A stretch of DNA of 6,022 nucleotides from Chloroflexi bacterium UBA2235 (GCA_002347925.1 DDYL01000126.1:1-6022), one strand, 5' to 3'; numbered from the stretch's first letter, positions 1 through 6,022 are shown. The notes: generated by a model not told the origin, from the sequence alone. Translations and numbers: made by a program.

Positions 1-456
1 AACCCTGATGGCCTCCGCCACGCCGAGCATCCCGACCGCGAAGTACGGGCCGCGAAGTCGAAGGGCCGGGTACCCGAACAGGAGACCAGCCGTCGCCGAG
101 GAGATCCCCGCCACGATGATGGCGATTGGTGCAGGCAATCCTCCCCGCACGATTGCGATGCCTGTGGCGTACGCCCCGATGCCAAAGAACGCCGAATGCC
201 CGAAACTTACATAGCCCGTAAACCCAGAGATCAGGTTCCACGATGCAGCGAGTGCGCACGACATGAGCGCCTGCAGGACGAACGTCTTGGTGTAGTTCGA
301 TGCGAAGACCGGCACCAGGGCGATGCCAACAGCCACAGCTCCGATGAACCCAGTGTAGATCCGCATACCGCGCCTGCCGGTTGCCCGCGCGCTCGTCGCC
401 GTAGCTTCGTCGGTCAGTTCATCGGTGCCTGGAGCCCCGGAGGTGGACGCAGACAC
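1..456 (-). CDS. livM: LivM-type ABC transporter permease, N-terminal part (truncated by window start)
   Basis: This is an inner-membrane permease of a branched-chain amino acid/amide-type ABC importer. It would pair with the LivH-type subunit encoded just upstream to form the transmembrane channel. The frame is open from the livH stop down to base 1, giving 152 visible residues; the rest lies outside the window. The LivM signature is clear: GYVSFGHSAFFGIGAY at about residues 81-96, then hydrophobic segments and a YPALRLRGPYFAV stretch typical of the family. I chose GTG at 456-454, which lies 6 bases after the livH stop and has an AAGGAGG ribosome site inside the end of livH, about 11 bases upstream. 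That start adds some 30 hydrophilic, Ala/Thr-rich residues before the first membrane helix. An ATG at 366-364 gives a more conventional N-terminus but has only a weak GCAGG upstream. The family call is secure; the start is less so. Confidence 0.9.
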   Translation of the reverse strand, partial: MSASTSGAPGTDELTDEATATSARATGRRGMRIYTGFIGAVAVGIALVPVFASNYTKTFVLQALMSCALAASWNLISGFTGYVSFGHSAFFGIGAYATGIAIVRGGLPAPIAIIVAGISSATAGLLFGYPALRLRGPYFAVGMLGVAEAIRV

Positions 457-462
457 TGGTGT

Positions 463-1323
463 TCAGGCCTCCTTGACGCCGAAGAAGCCTTGGGGACGCA
501 ACAGGAGCATCGCAAGCAGGGTGATGTAGATCACCGCTTCGGCGATTTGGGTGGTTGTGACATAACTCGCGGTGGATTCGATCACGCCTAGGACGAGCGC
601 ACCAAGGAATGCACCCGGGAAGCTCCCCATGCCACCGAGGACGATCACAGCGAACGCCTTGAGCATGAAGGTCTTCCCCATTTCCGGGTAGACCGTGTAG
701 AGAAAACTGGTGAGTGTGCCGGCCGCTCCCGCCAGGGCGGTTGCGATACCGAACGCGATCATGCGGGCGCGGTCGATATCGATACCGCACGCGAGTGCGA
801 CGTCGGCACTCTGTGCGGTTGCACGCAGAGCCTTGCCCCATCTGGTTCGGGAGAGGAAGAACTGCGCGGCTCCGGTGAGCACGAGGGCAGTCACACATGC
901 CACGAGGCGCGGCACTGAGAAGGCGAGTTCGCCGATATTCAGTGCGCCGCTCAGGAAAGGGACCGACCGGAAGTCGTTGGTGAAGGTGGCTTGGGCGCCT
1001 CCGGTGAGTGCGAGTGAAACCCCGTAGGTAAGCAGAAGTGATGTAAGGAGTGGAGCGCGCACGACCCGCGAAATCAGCACTCGCTGCGCAATCCATCCGA
1101 CTCCAAACATGAGCGGCATCGACAAGAAGAGCGACAGGATGGGGTTCAATCCGAGGCGCGCAAACAGGAAGAATGACGCGTAGGCGCCAAGCATGAGGAA
1201 CTCGCCGTGTGCGAGGTTGATCACACGCATCACACCGAAGATGAGGGTGAGACCTCCGGCAAGCAGGGCGTAGACACCCCCGAGGAGAAGTCCACTCACC
1301 ACCACCTGGACTAGCGTGACCAT
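463..1323 (-). CDS. livH: LivH-type branched-chain amino acid/amide ABC transporter permease
   Basis: The 286-residue product is a polytopic inner-membrane permease of the LivH family and is of normal length. The family signature RVINLAHGEF lies at about residues 33-42, directly after a first hydrophobic hairpin. Several more hydrophobic segments follow. A cytoplasmic loop around residues 160-188 (SRTRWGKALRATAQ, then GIDIDR) matches the region that contacts the ABC ATPase. It lies 68 bases after the binding-protein gene and 6 bases before livM, so co-transcription is likely. The ATG at 1323-1321 abuts a GGGGGAG run with no spacer. A GGAAGAAG further upstream may be the functional ribosome site; a GTG at codon 7 is an alternative start. 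The translocated substrate cannot be read from this subunit. Confidence 0.96.
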   Translation of the reverse strand: MVTLVQVVVSGLLLGGVYALLAGGLTLIFGVMRVINLAHGEFLMLGAYASFFLFARLGLNPILSLFLSMPLMFGVGWIAQRVLISRVVRAPLLTSLLLTYGVSLALTGGAQATFTNDFRSVPFLSGALNIGELAFSVPRLVACVTALVLTGAAQFFLSRTRWGKALRATAQSADVALACGIDIDRARMIAFGIATALAGAAGTLTSFLYTVYPEMGKTFMLKAFAVIVLGGMGSFPGAFLGALVLGVIESTASYVTTTQIAEAVIYITLLAMLLLRPQGFFGVKEA

Positions 1324-1338
1324 CTCCCCCCATCTTCT

Positions 1339-1370
1339 TCCGCCGGAACGTCCCTGTCAGGACCGGCGGA
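1339..1370 (-). promoter_or_regulatory. Intercistronic RNA hairpin between binding-protein gene and livH
   Basis: The arms TCCGCCGG (1339-1346) and CCGGCGGA (1363-1370) are perfect 8-bp inverted repeats. A small inner helix is possible (TCC 1351-1353 with GGA 1360-1362), leaving a six-base loop and a four-base bulge. On the transcribed minus strand the stem is followed by an A/G-rich sequence and not a U-tract, so this is not a classical intrinsic terminator. Its place, 21 bases after the binding-protein stop and just before livH, suggests mRNA 3'-end protection or partial attenuation that raises binding-protein output over permease. The function is inferred; the repeat is seen directly. Confidence 0.55.
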
Positions 1371-1391
1371 CTTCGGTTGACACTGCCGGGT

Positions 1392-2639
1392 CTAGCGTCC
1401 CTTCCACTCCGGCATTGGGAATTTGGGTTTGGCCGTGGCCATCGCATCGGGGCCGATCACCGGCTTGTCCTTGCCTTGCCACTGGATGACTACCGGGATG
1501 TGAGACAGCTGTGTCCCGGTGTCATCAACCTTGTACTTGCCGGGGAGGACCGTGTCGGTTTCGAGGGTCGAGAGCGCCTCCCGGATCTTCTCCCGGTCAA
1601 GGCTCTTTGCCTTGAGCACCGCGGCTTCGAGGATCTGACCGCCGGCGAAGCCGGTGGCGGAATGATAGTCCGGGTCACGGTTCCACTTCTTCTTGTACGA
1701 CGCCTCGAACTCGCTGTTGCCCTTGGTCTTGAGGCTTGGTTCCCACATGGACGGACCGAAGATGAAGTCTGCGTCCTTGCCGAGGCCCTCGCCGAATTCA
1801 GGCATAGCGGCGCCGACTGAGAAGGCAAGCATCTTGACATTGAGATCAAGTTCCTTGGCCTGCCGGGTGATCAGGACCGAGTCTGGCTGGTATGAACCGC
1901 CCACGAGGACTTCTGGTTTCGCGGCCTTCAGCTTGGTGATTAGGGAAGACAGGTCCGTCACCTTGGTGGGGTATTGCTCCTGGAAAACGATCCGGAAGCC
2001 TTCCTTGCGGGCGTACTCGGCGGTTCCGGCGGCGGTAGCTTTCGGGAAGACGGTGTCCTCATTGATGATGGCGATTGTCTTGAGTCCATTCTTCTTGGCA
2101 AGGTCAATCACGCCATAGAAGTAGGACTCGGCGACCGAGTAGACACCGAAGACGTACTTGTAGTTTCGCTTCCAGATGTCTGACGCCGACGCACCTGCGG
2201 ACAGCATCGGGTACTTGTACTTTTCGGTGACGGTCGATACCGCTTGGGTCACGCCGCTGGAGTACGGGCCGAGGACGAGGTCAACCTTGTCCTCGTTGAT
2301 GAGCTTCTCGTAGAGCTTCGTGCCGACTGTCGGGTCTGACTGGTCATCGAGAATGACCATCTCTACCGGGCGTCCAAGAAGCCCGCCTCGGGCGTTGATC
2401 TGTTCGGCCCACAGCTGGTAGGCCTCCACCTGGTACTGGCCGGTCTTGCCATTGCTGCCGGTGGTCGATACGGATGCCCCAATCTTGACTGGTGCCCCCT
2501 TTGCTGCACCGCCGGTTGAAGGTGCTGCGGGTGCGGCACTTTCACCGGCGTCGCCACCACAGGCAGACAGGATCAGTCCCGCAAGTCCGAAGGCGGCCGG
2601 GGCTCCCGCCAGAATTGATCTTCTCGTGCGAGTGTTCAT
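1392..2639 (-). CDS. ABC transporter substrate-binding lipoprotein (branched-chain amino acid/amide type)
   Basis: The 415-residue product is a type I periplasmic-binding-fold protein (Peripla_BP_6/LivJ-like) that captures the ligand outside the membrane for the LivH/LivM channel. The leader has adjacent arginines (TRRS), a hydrophobic core and the lipobox LSAC with Cys27, so it should be lipid-anchored and possibly Tat-exported. An Ala/Pro/Ser/Gly linker precedes the mature domain, which opens at VKIGASVSTTGSNG. Family landmarks follow: INARGGLLGRPVE, DDQSDPT, LYEKLI, a VDLVLGPYSS segment and YPMLSAGAS. The ATG at 2639-2637 has AAGGGG 9 bases upstream, so the start is well supported. It is the first gene of the operon. 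The ligand is not determined: members bind amino acids, amides, urea or aromatic acids. The livK symbol is withheld for that reason. Confidence 0.95.
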   Translation of the reverse strand: MNTRTRRSILAGAPAAFGLAGLILSACGGDAGESAAPAAPSTGGAAKGAPVKIGASVSTTGSNGKTGQYQVEAYQLWAEQINARGGLLGRPVEMVILDDQSDPTVGTKLYEKLINEDKVDLVLGPYSSGVTQAVSTVTEKYKYPMLSAGASASDIWKRNYKYVFGVYSVAESYFYGVIDLAKKNGLKTIAIINEDTVFPKATAAGTAEYARKEGFRIVFQEQYPTKVTDLSSLITKLKAAKPEVLVGGSYQPDSVLITRQAKELDLNVKMLAFSVGAAMPEFGEGLGKDADFIFGPSMWEPSLKTKGNSEFEASYKKKWNRDPDYHSATGFAGGQILEAAVLKAKSLDREKIREALSTLETDTVLPGKYKVDDTGTQLSHIPVVIQWQGKDKPVIGPDAMATAKPKFPMPEWKGR

Positions 2640-2675
2640 GCCCGTTTACCCCTTTTCGTGAATTGTTGTTCGGCA

Positions 2676-2681
2676 AGTGTA
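2676..2681 (-). promoter_or_regulatory. Candidate -10 box of the transporter operon
   Basis: TACACT on the minus strand fits the TANNNT pattern of housekeeping sigma factors. A transcription start about 7 bases downstream would give a leader of roughly 30 bases that includes the AAGGGG ribosome site. The -35 is poor, so expression may need an activator or be weak. Confidence 0.35.
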
Positions 2682-2683
2682 TC

Positions 2684-2694
2684 CAGAACTTCTG
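2684..2694. promoter_or_regulatory. Short inverted repeat, possible operator
   Basis: CAGAA and TTCTG flank a single central C, forming an 11-base interrupted palindrome. It sits between the candidate -35 and -10 of the transporter promoter, where a bound repressor would block RNA polymerase. It is short enough to arise by chance, so the call is tentative. Confidence 0.25.
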
Positions 2695-2807
2695 AATCGG
2701 GAACCGGGAATAGTTGTTGGCCTCGCCAGGATGTCACACCGGTCCGCCATGGGCGTTAGCGGGCGCGACGTGTGGGTAGCGCTCCGATGTTGACGGAACG
2801 CCGCCGG

Positions 2808-2813
2808 TACACT
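2808..2813 (+). promoter_or_regulatory. Candidate -10 box of the nuclease gene
   Basis: TACACT fits TANNNT. Transcription would start near 2820, only about three bases before ATG 2823, giving a nearly leaderless mRNA. A TTGACG at 2790-2795 resembles a -35 but is only 12 bases away, too close for normal spacing. Weak support. Confidence 0.25.
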
Positions 2814-2822
2814 CCGAGGCTC

Positions 2823-3869
2823 ATGGTTCGCCCCAAATCGTCTCAGGCAGTAAGGCGCCGATCACCCATCACGTCGGGCTGGATGCAACTTTCGTTCGAC
2901 GTCCCGGTGATGCCTTTCAGGTACGAACGGGGCATGCACCTCGAGGATGCGGGGATGTGGCTTGACCCGCACACCCGGCGCCCGGTCGCCTACGTATCGC
3001 ACGGCCATTCAGACCACTGCAGACCGCATGGGCACGCATTCGTCACGGCGGAGACCGCGGACTTCTACCGGCTACGAACCGGGCGCTCCGCTCTCACAGT
3101 GATGAACATCGGTGAGACGCTTACCAGAGGATTGCAGGAGGTCGACGTCTTTCCTGCGGGGCACGTCCTGGGTTCTTCACAGGTCCGGGTGCGTGACCTT
3201 GCGACGGGGCATCGCCTGGTCTACACGGGCGACTTCAAGTTGCGCCCCTCGCTCACGTCACCCAGTGCGCCCGTTCTCGAGTGCGAGACGCTGGTCATGG
3301 AATGCACGTACGGTGCACCGCGGTTCACTTTTCCGCCAACTGAACAGGTCGTGACGGAGTTGATTGCCTGGGTGGGTTCAGTTATCGCTTCGGGGAACAT
3401 ACCGGTGGTCTGTGGCTATGCGCTTGGGAAGGCCCAGGAGGCGATGGCGATCCTGCACCAAGCCGGACACCTGGTCGCGATTCATCCAAGCATCGAACCG
3501 TACGCGGAAATCTACACGCGCCACGGGGTGGACCTTGGGCAGTACGTGGTCATGTCACCCGATCCGGGTTCACTGTCAGGTTCTGAGGGACGGGTCATCG
3601 TCTGCCCGCCCCAGCATGCGCGTTCCATCCGTGAGGCGATGCCCCGCACCCGAATGATGATCCTGACGGGGTGGGCGATTGATGGAGGTGCTCCGGGACG
3701 ACTGCCGATGGGCACGGCGCTCCCTCTCTCGGACCACGCGGGATTCGACGACCTCGTTGAATATGTCCAGCGCGCGCGCCCGAAGATCGTCTACACCGTT
3801 CACGGCAACGGCGGCTTTGCGCAACACCTGCGTCGGCAAGGCATCGAGGCGCACCATCTGGGTGCGTGA
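2823..3869 (+). CDS. Metallo-beta-lactamase/beta-CASP-fold exonuclease (ligase-associated exonuclease-like)
   Basis: The product is a zinc-dependent nuclease of the beta-CASP group (COG1236-like), expected to process DNA or RNA ends in the cytoplasm. From ATG 2823 it has 348 residues. The metal site is intact: SHGHSDH (His60, His62, Asp64, His65), PAGHVLGSSQV (His114) and YTGDFKL (Asp137). The beta-CASP marks follow: ECTYG (acidic motif A), YALGKAQEAM, LSDHAGF (His305) and a terminal VYTVHG (His327). The start is uncertain. The frame opens at GTG 2772; ATGs lie at 2787, 2823, 2883 and 2910, and similarity to the family begins only near 2910 (MPFRYERGMHLEDAG). ATG 2823 has GAGG close upstream and a TACACT box at 2808-2813 that would give an almost leaderless message. 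Homologues often sit beside an ATP-dependent DNA ligase; none is seen here. It converges on cinA with a 48-base gap. Confidence 0.88.
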   Translation: MVRPKSSQAVRRRSPITSGWMQLSFDVPVMPFRYERGMHLEDAGMWLDPHTRRPVAYVSHGHSDHCRPHGHAFVTAETADFYRLRTGRSALTVMNIGETLTRGLQEVDVFPAGHVLGSSQVRVRDLATGHRLVYTGDFKLRPSLTSPSAPVLECETLVMECTYGAPRFTFPPTEQVVTELIAWVGSVIASGNIPVVCGYALGKAQEAMAILHQAGHLVAIHPSIEPYAEIYTRHGVDLGQYVVMSPDPGSLSGSEGRVIVCPPQHARSIREAMPRTRMMILTGWAIDGGAPGRLPMGTALPLSDHAGFDDLVEYVQRARPKIVYTVHGNGGFAQHLRRQGIEAHHLGA

Positions 3870-3917
3870 CCGAACATCGTGTACTCGTGAAACGGTTGGT
3901 GAGGCACTGGTCCCTGA
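3870..3917. other. Convergent intergenic gap without a recognisable terminator
   Basis: These 48 bases separate the 3' ends of the nuclease and cinA-like genes. I find no stable GC-rich stem followed by a T-run on either strand, so transcription from both sides may end by Rho or overlap into antisense. Confidence 0.4.
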
Positions 3918-4535
3918 TCAGCCGGACTGTTCGATCCGGTCCCGCAGGAGCTCCAAGGCGACGAGGGTCGCGCCTCGCTTGTAGGCGGCCCGGTCCGGTG
4001 AGGGCACGAGGTGTTCCTGCCACTGCACACCCTCGCCGTCGGCAGCCAGTGCGTGCTCGCCTTGCCCGATGATGGAGATGATGGTGGCGCCGGCGATGGC
4101 TTCGGCTATCTCGCCATCGACCCTCAGGACACCGACTGGGTTTGTCTTCGGGGCCCCGGGTACCGGCTCGGTGCTTTTGGCAGGTTGTCGGTTGTCGGCA
4201 TAGCCAGTTATGGCGATTGACCAGTCGGTGTTGAACATGCGACGAGTGAGACGGGCCATCTGGACGGTTGCCTCGACGCTGATGGACCCGTGGTCCTCGA
4301 TGGTTTCCGACGCGACGCGCAGGAGCAGTTGCTTGGCGTAATCCGTGTAACTCACGATCCCAGCCCGGAACCATCCTGACGCGCCTGGTTGCTGCGTCAG
4401 GACGTGTGCGAGGTATCCGCCGGTCGAGCCTTCGGCGACGGCGAGCGATTCGCCTCGCCGGACGAGCGCCTCGGCAATGGCGTGGGCTGCAGCCGTGATG
4501 GCCTCATCGGTAGGCGGGTCAATGTCATCAGGCAT
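3918..4535 (-). CDS. Stand-alone CinA C-terminal domain protein (PncC-like), with altered active-site motifs
   Basis: The product matches the CinA C-terminal family, whose active members (PncC) deamidate nicotinamide mononucleotide to nicotinate mononucleotide for NAD recycling. From ATG 4535 it has 205 residues, somewhat longer than the usual 160-170; there is no CinA N-terminal molybdopterin-binding-like domain. Family landmarks are AEGSTGG (34-40), PGASGWFRAGIVSYTDYAKQLLL (about 50-72, including the conserved Tyr and Lys), DHGSIS and AITG. Two departures stand out. The usual AESCTGG has Gly at the serine position with Ser one place later, and the GPGG loop after AITG is replaced by about 17 unrelated residues rich in Pro, Asn and Thr. 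Enzyme activity is therefore doubtful or changed. The frame extends to TTG 4595, and GTG 4568 with GGTCGGA upstream is another candidate start. It follows ftsK on the same strand, probably in one transcript. Confidence 0.85.
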   Translation of the reverse strand: MPDDIDPPTDEAITAAAHAIAEALVRRGESLAVAEGSTGGYLAHVLTQQPGASGWFRAGIVSYTDYAKQLLLRVASETIEDHGSISVEATVQMARLTRRMFNTDWSIAITGYADNRQPAKSTEPVPGAPKTNPVGVLRVDGEIAEAIAGATIISIIGQGEHALAADGEGVQWQEHLVPSPDRAAYKRGATLVALELLRDRIEQSG

Positions 4536-4618
4536 GGGCCTGATTGGTGTGATGTTGGTGCTTGCCACGGCGACATCCGACCTTGGTGACGGCAATTGAT
4601 CAGGCGCCCGTCACGCCT

Positions 4619-6022
4619 CTAGGATACGTGCGGGGGGTGCACCCCGACCCCCAGCTCATCTTCGGTTGGGAGCGCCGGATCATCGGCAGCGATGACGCGG
4701 TAACTCTTTCCCGTTGCCTCGTCGAGTTCGACATACCCAGCGTCCTCGAGGTCATCCATGAGTTTTGCGGCTTTCGGGTACCCGATCCCAAGTTTCCGTT
4801 GGAGGAAGCTGACGCTGACGTGGTTGCTGGTACGCAAAACCTCGATTGCTCGGTCGAGCAATGCCGAAGCCCGGTCCTGCTTCTCGGATGCGGCTTCCTC
4901 GTCGCGGAGGGAAAGTGCGTCTATTTCACCCTTGCTTACGTAGTTGGGGCGGCCTTGGTCTTTCCAGAACTGGACGATCTTTGAGAGTTCCTCGTCGGAG
5001 ACCCATGCGCCCTGTACCCGGACGGGGCGCCCCTGATCGTAGGGCAGGTAGAGCATGTCCCCGCGTCCTAGAAGGGCTTCGGCGCCCCCGGTGTCCAGAA
5101 TGACGCGCGAGTCGGTCTGGCTCGCAACCGCGAAGGCGATGCGGCTGGGGATGTTCGCCTTGATGAGCCCGGTCACGACGTTGACGCTCGGACGCTGGGT
5201 CGCCACAACCAGGTGAATCCCGACAGCGCGGGCCTTGGCGGTGAGACGGCAGATGGCCGGTTCGACGTCGTCGGGGGCGAACATCATCAAGTCTGCAAGT
5301 TCGTCAATGATCAGGACGATGTAGGGCAGTGGCTTTGGCCGGGTCAGTGCGGTCCAGGCCTCGTGCCGCCCATTGCCCGCCGGTGGCGTCGCGTCCTCGG
5401 CATTCGCCTCGATCGCACGGTTATAGGCGTCCAGATGGCGGTACCCGGCCTTTGACAGGAGGGTGTAGCGACGCTCCATCTCCTCGCACGCCCACAACAG
5501 CACTTTCCCAGCTTCAGCGAGGTCGGTGACAACGGGATACCTGAGGTGGGGTATCCCCTCGTATTCGGCAAGTTCGACCTGCTTGGGGTCGATCATGAGG
5601 AGGTTCAGTTCATCGGGTCGGCAGTGCGAGAGCAGTGAGGCGATGATCGTGTTGACGCACACAGACTTCCCGGCGCCAGTTTGGCCTGCAATCAGAAGGT
5701 GAGGCATCCGTGCCAGGTCCCCGACGCGAGGACGTCCGTCGACGTCGCGCCCGAGGGCGACCCGCAGACGACCCTTGCTTTCGGTGAACTCGCGTGTCTC
5801 GAGCACTTCGCGCAGGCCAACCGACGCCGCCCGGTCGTTCGGGATCTCAATCCCGACGAACGGCCGACCGGGAACCGGGAGTTCAATCCGCAGGGTCTTG
5901 GCGGCGAGACGCAACTGGAGGTCGTACTCGTATCGCTTGATGGTCTTGACTGGTACGCCATCCCCCGGAACAAGGGAGAACTGCGTGACTGTCGGGCCAA
6001 CCCGCGCTTCCCGTACCGTGAC
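4619..6022 (-). CDS. ftsK: FtsK/SpoIIIE-family DNA translocase, motor and gamma domains (5' end outside window)
   Basis: This is the C-terminal 467 residues of a septum-associated, ATP-driven DNA pump that clears and sorts chromosomes at division. The frame is open to the right edge, so TTG 5914 is internal and the true start lies outside. The visible part opens in the alpha domain (GPTVTQFSLVPGDGV), then has Walker A GQTGAGKS (113-120), MIDPKQVELAEYEGIPHL, Walker B LIIDELADLM (about 237-246), ATQRPSVNVVTGLIKANIPS and SRVILDTGGAEALLGRGDML. A winged-helix gamma domain (about 384-446, with GIGYPKAAKLMDDLEDAGYV) should read polarity sequences on DNA. A short acidic tail ends in HPPHVS. Any membrane domain would be upstream and cannot be judged. 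All ATPase motifs look intact. It is followed by the cinA-like gene on the same strand. Confidence 0.97.
   Translation of the reverse strand, partial: VTVREARVGPTVTQFSLVPGDGVPVKTIKRYEYDLQLRLAAKTLRIELPVPGRPFVGIEIPNDRAASVGLREVLETREFTESKGRLRVALGRDVDGRPRVGDLARMPHLLIAGQTGAGKSVCVNTIIASLLSHCRPDELNLLMIDPKQVELAEYEGIPHLRYPVVTDLAEAGKVLLWACEEMERRYTLLSKAGYRHLDAYNRAIEANAEDATPPAGNGRHEAWTALTRPKPLPYIVLIIDELADLMMFAPDDVEPAICRLTAKARAVGIHLVVATQRPSVNVVTGLIKANIPSRIAFAVASQTDSRVILDTGGAEALLGRGDMLYLPYDQGRPVRVQGAWVSDEELSKIVQFWKDQGRPNYVSKGEIDALSLRDEEAASEKQDRASALLDRAIEVLRTSNHVSVSFLQRKLGIGYPKAAKLMDDLEDAGYVELDEATGKSYRVIAADDPALPTEDELGVGVHPPHVS
4634..4645. repeat. 12-bp perfect palindrome at the end of ftsK
   Basis: GGGGTGCACCCC is self-complementary. 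It lies inside the last codons of ftsK, about 13 bases before the stop codon in transcript order. In mRNA it could only form a hairpin with a minimal loop, so a DNA-level site or simple codon coincidence (Gly-Val-His-Pro) is as likely. No U-tract follows on the minus strand. Confidence 0.4.

Larger units (their letters stand above)
2640..2822. promoter_or_regulatory. Divergent intergenic control region
   Basis: This 183-base stretch separates the minus-strand transporter operon from the plus-strand nuclease gene and would carry promoters for both. For the transporter, a -10-like TACACT is read on the minus strand at 2681-2676, about 36 bases before the start codon; its -35 (GTTCCC at 2704-2699, 17-base spacer) is weak. 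For the nuclease, TACACT lies at 2808-2813 without a well-spaced -35. Also present are the inverted repeat CAGAA-C-TTCTG (2684-2694) and two CGGGAA copies in tandem (2698-2703 and 2705-2710) overlapping the weak -35, which could be an operator. If the nuclease starts at GTG 2772, the region ends there. The promoter calls come from motif reading only. Confidence 0.4.

Noticed and set aside
1339..1370. Intrinsic transcription terminator
   Set aside because: The stem is good but no U-tract follows in the minus-strand direction, and livH/livM are needed downstream; an intercistronic hairpin is a better reading.
419..1447. Long minus-strand frame of 342 codons overlapping livH
   Set aside because: It is an off-frame shadow of livH: Arg/Pro/His-rich, no recognisable domain, whereas the overlapping frame encodes a textbook LivH.
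1377..1820. Plus-strand frame of 147 codons antisense to the binding-protein gene
   Set aside because: It is antisense to a well-supported lipoprotein gene and its residues reflect the complementary codon pattern, with no known domain.
2790..2813. TTGACG/TACACT as a complete sigma-70-type promoter
   Set aside because: The spacer is only 12 bases, far from the 16-18 required; only the -10-like box is kept as a weak candidate.
3595..4374. Minus-strand frame of 259 codons across the nuclease and cinA-like genes
   Set aside because: It spans two supported genes and the gap between them, is extremely rich in Arg, His and Pro, and shows no motif.
4562..4984. Plus-strand frame of 140 codons antisense to the 3' end of ftsK
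   Set aside because: The opposite strand encodes the conserved gamma domain of FtsK; the plus-strand product has no recognisable features.
4619..5914. ftsK start at TTG 5914
   Set aside because: The frame stays open upstream to the window edge and those codons encode the conserved start of the FtsK alpha domain (GPTVTQFSLVPGDGV), so 5914 is internal.

Overview
The window is about 6 kb of GC-rich (roughly 60%) bacterial chromosome with long ORFs, strong G/C third-position bias and frequent GTG/TTG start candidates. Five protein genes can be supported, two of them cut by the window edges. No rRNA, tRNA, CRISPR array or insertion sequence was seen. The twin-arginine-like lipoprotein leader and the ftsK-cinA order fit Actinomycetota, but Chloroflexota or Armatimonadota are equally possible from sequence alone, so I do not name a taxon.

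Region 1 (bases 1 to about 2640, minus strand) is a branched-chain amino acid/amide-type ABC importer operon. It reads, in transcription order, substrate-binding lipoprotein, LivH-type permease, LivM-type permease (truncated by the window start). The ATPase genes (livG/livF type) would be expected beyond base 1. A GC-rich inverted repeat lies between the binding-protein gene and the permease genes, a good place for an RNA hairpin that lets the binding protein be made in excess.

Region 2 (about 2640-2822) is the divergent intergenic region between the transporter operon and a plus-strand gene. It carries a candidate -10 box for each direction, a short inverted repeat and a tandem heptamer.

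Region 3 (about 2823-3869, plus strand) encodes a metallo-beta-lactamase/beta-CASP nuclease of the kind usually annotated as an (often ligase-associated) exonuclease or mRNA 3'-end processing factor-like protein. It converges on region 4.

Region 4 (3918 to the window end, minus strand) holds the motor part of an FtsK/SpoIIIE DNA translocase, open at the right edge, followed by a stand-alone CinA C-terminal (PncC-type) amidohydrolase homologue. The order ftsK then cinA echoes the ftsK-pgsA-cinA-recA neighbourhood of many Gram-positive bacteria, with pgsA absent here.

The most unusual observation is that the CinA-like protein has altered active-site motifs (the usual AES-C-T-G-G reads AEGSTGG, and the GPGG loop is replaced by a longer unrelated segment). 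I see no convincing evidence of a wholly undescribed multi-gene system; the window is mostly conserved housekeeping and transport genes.
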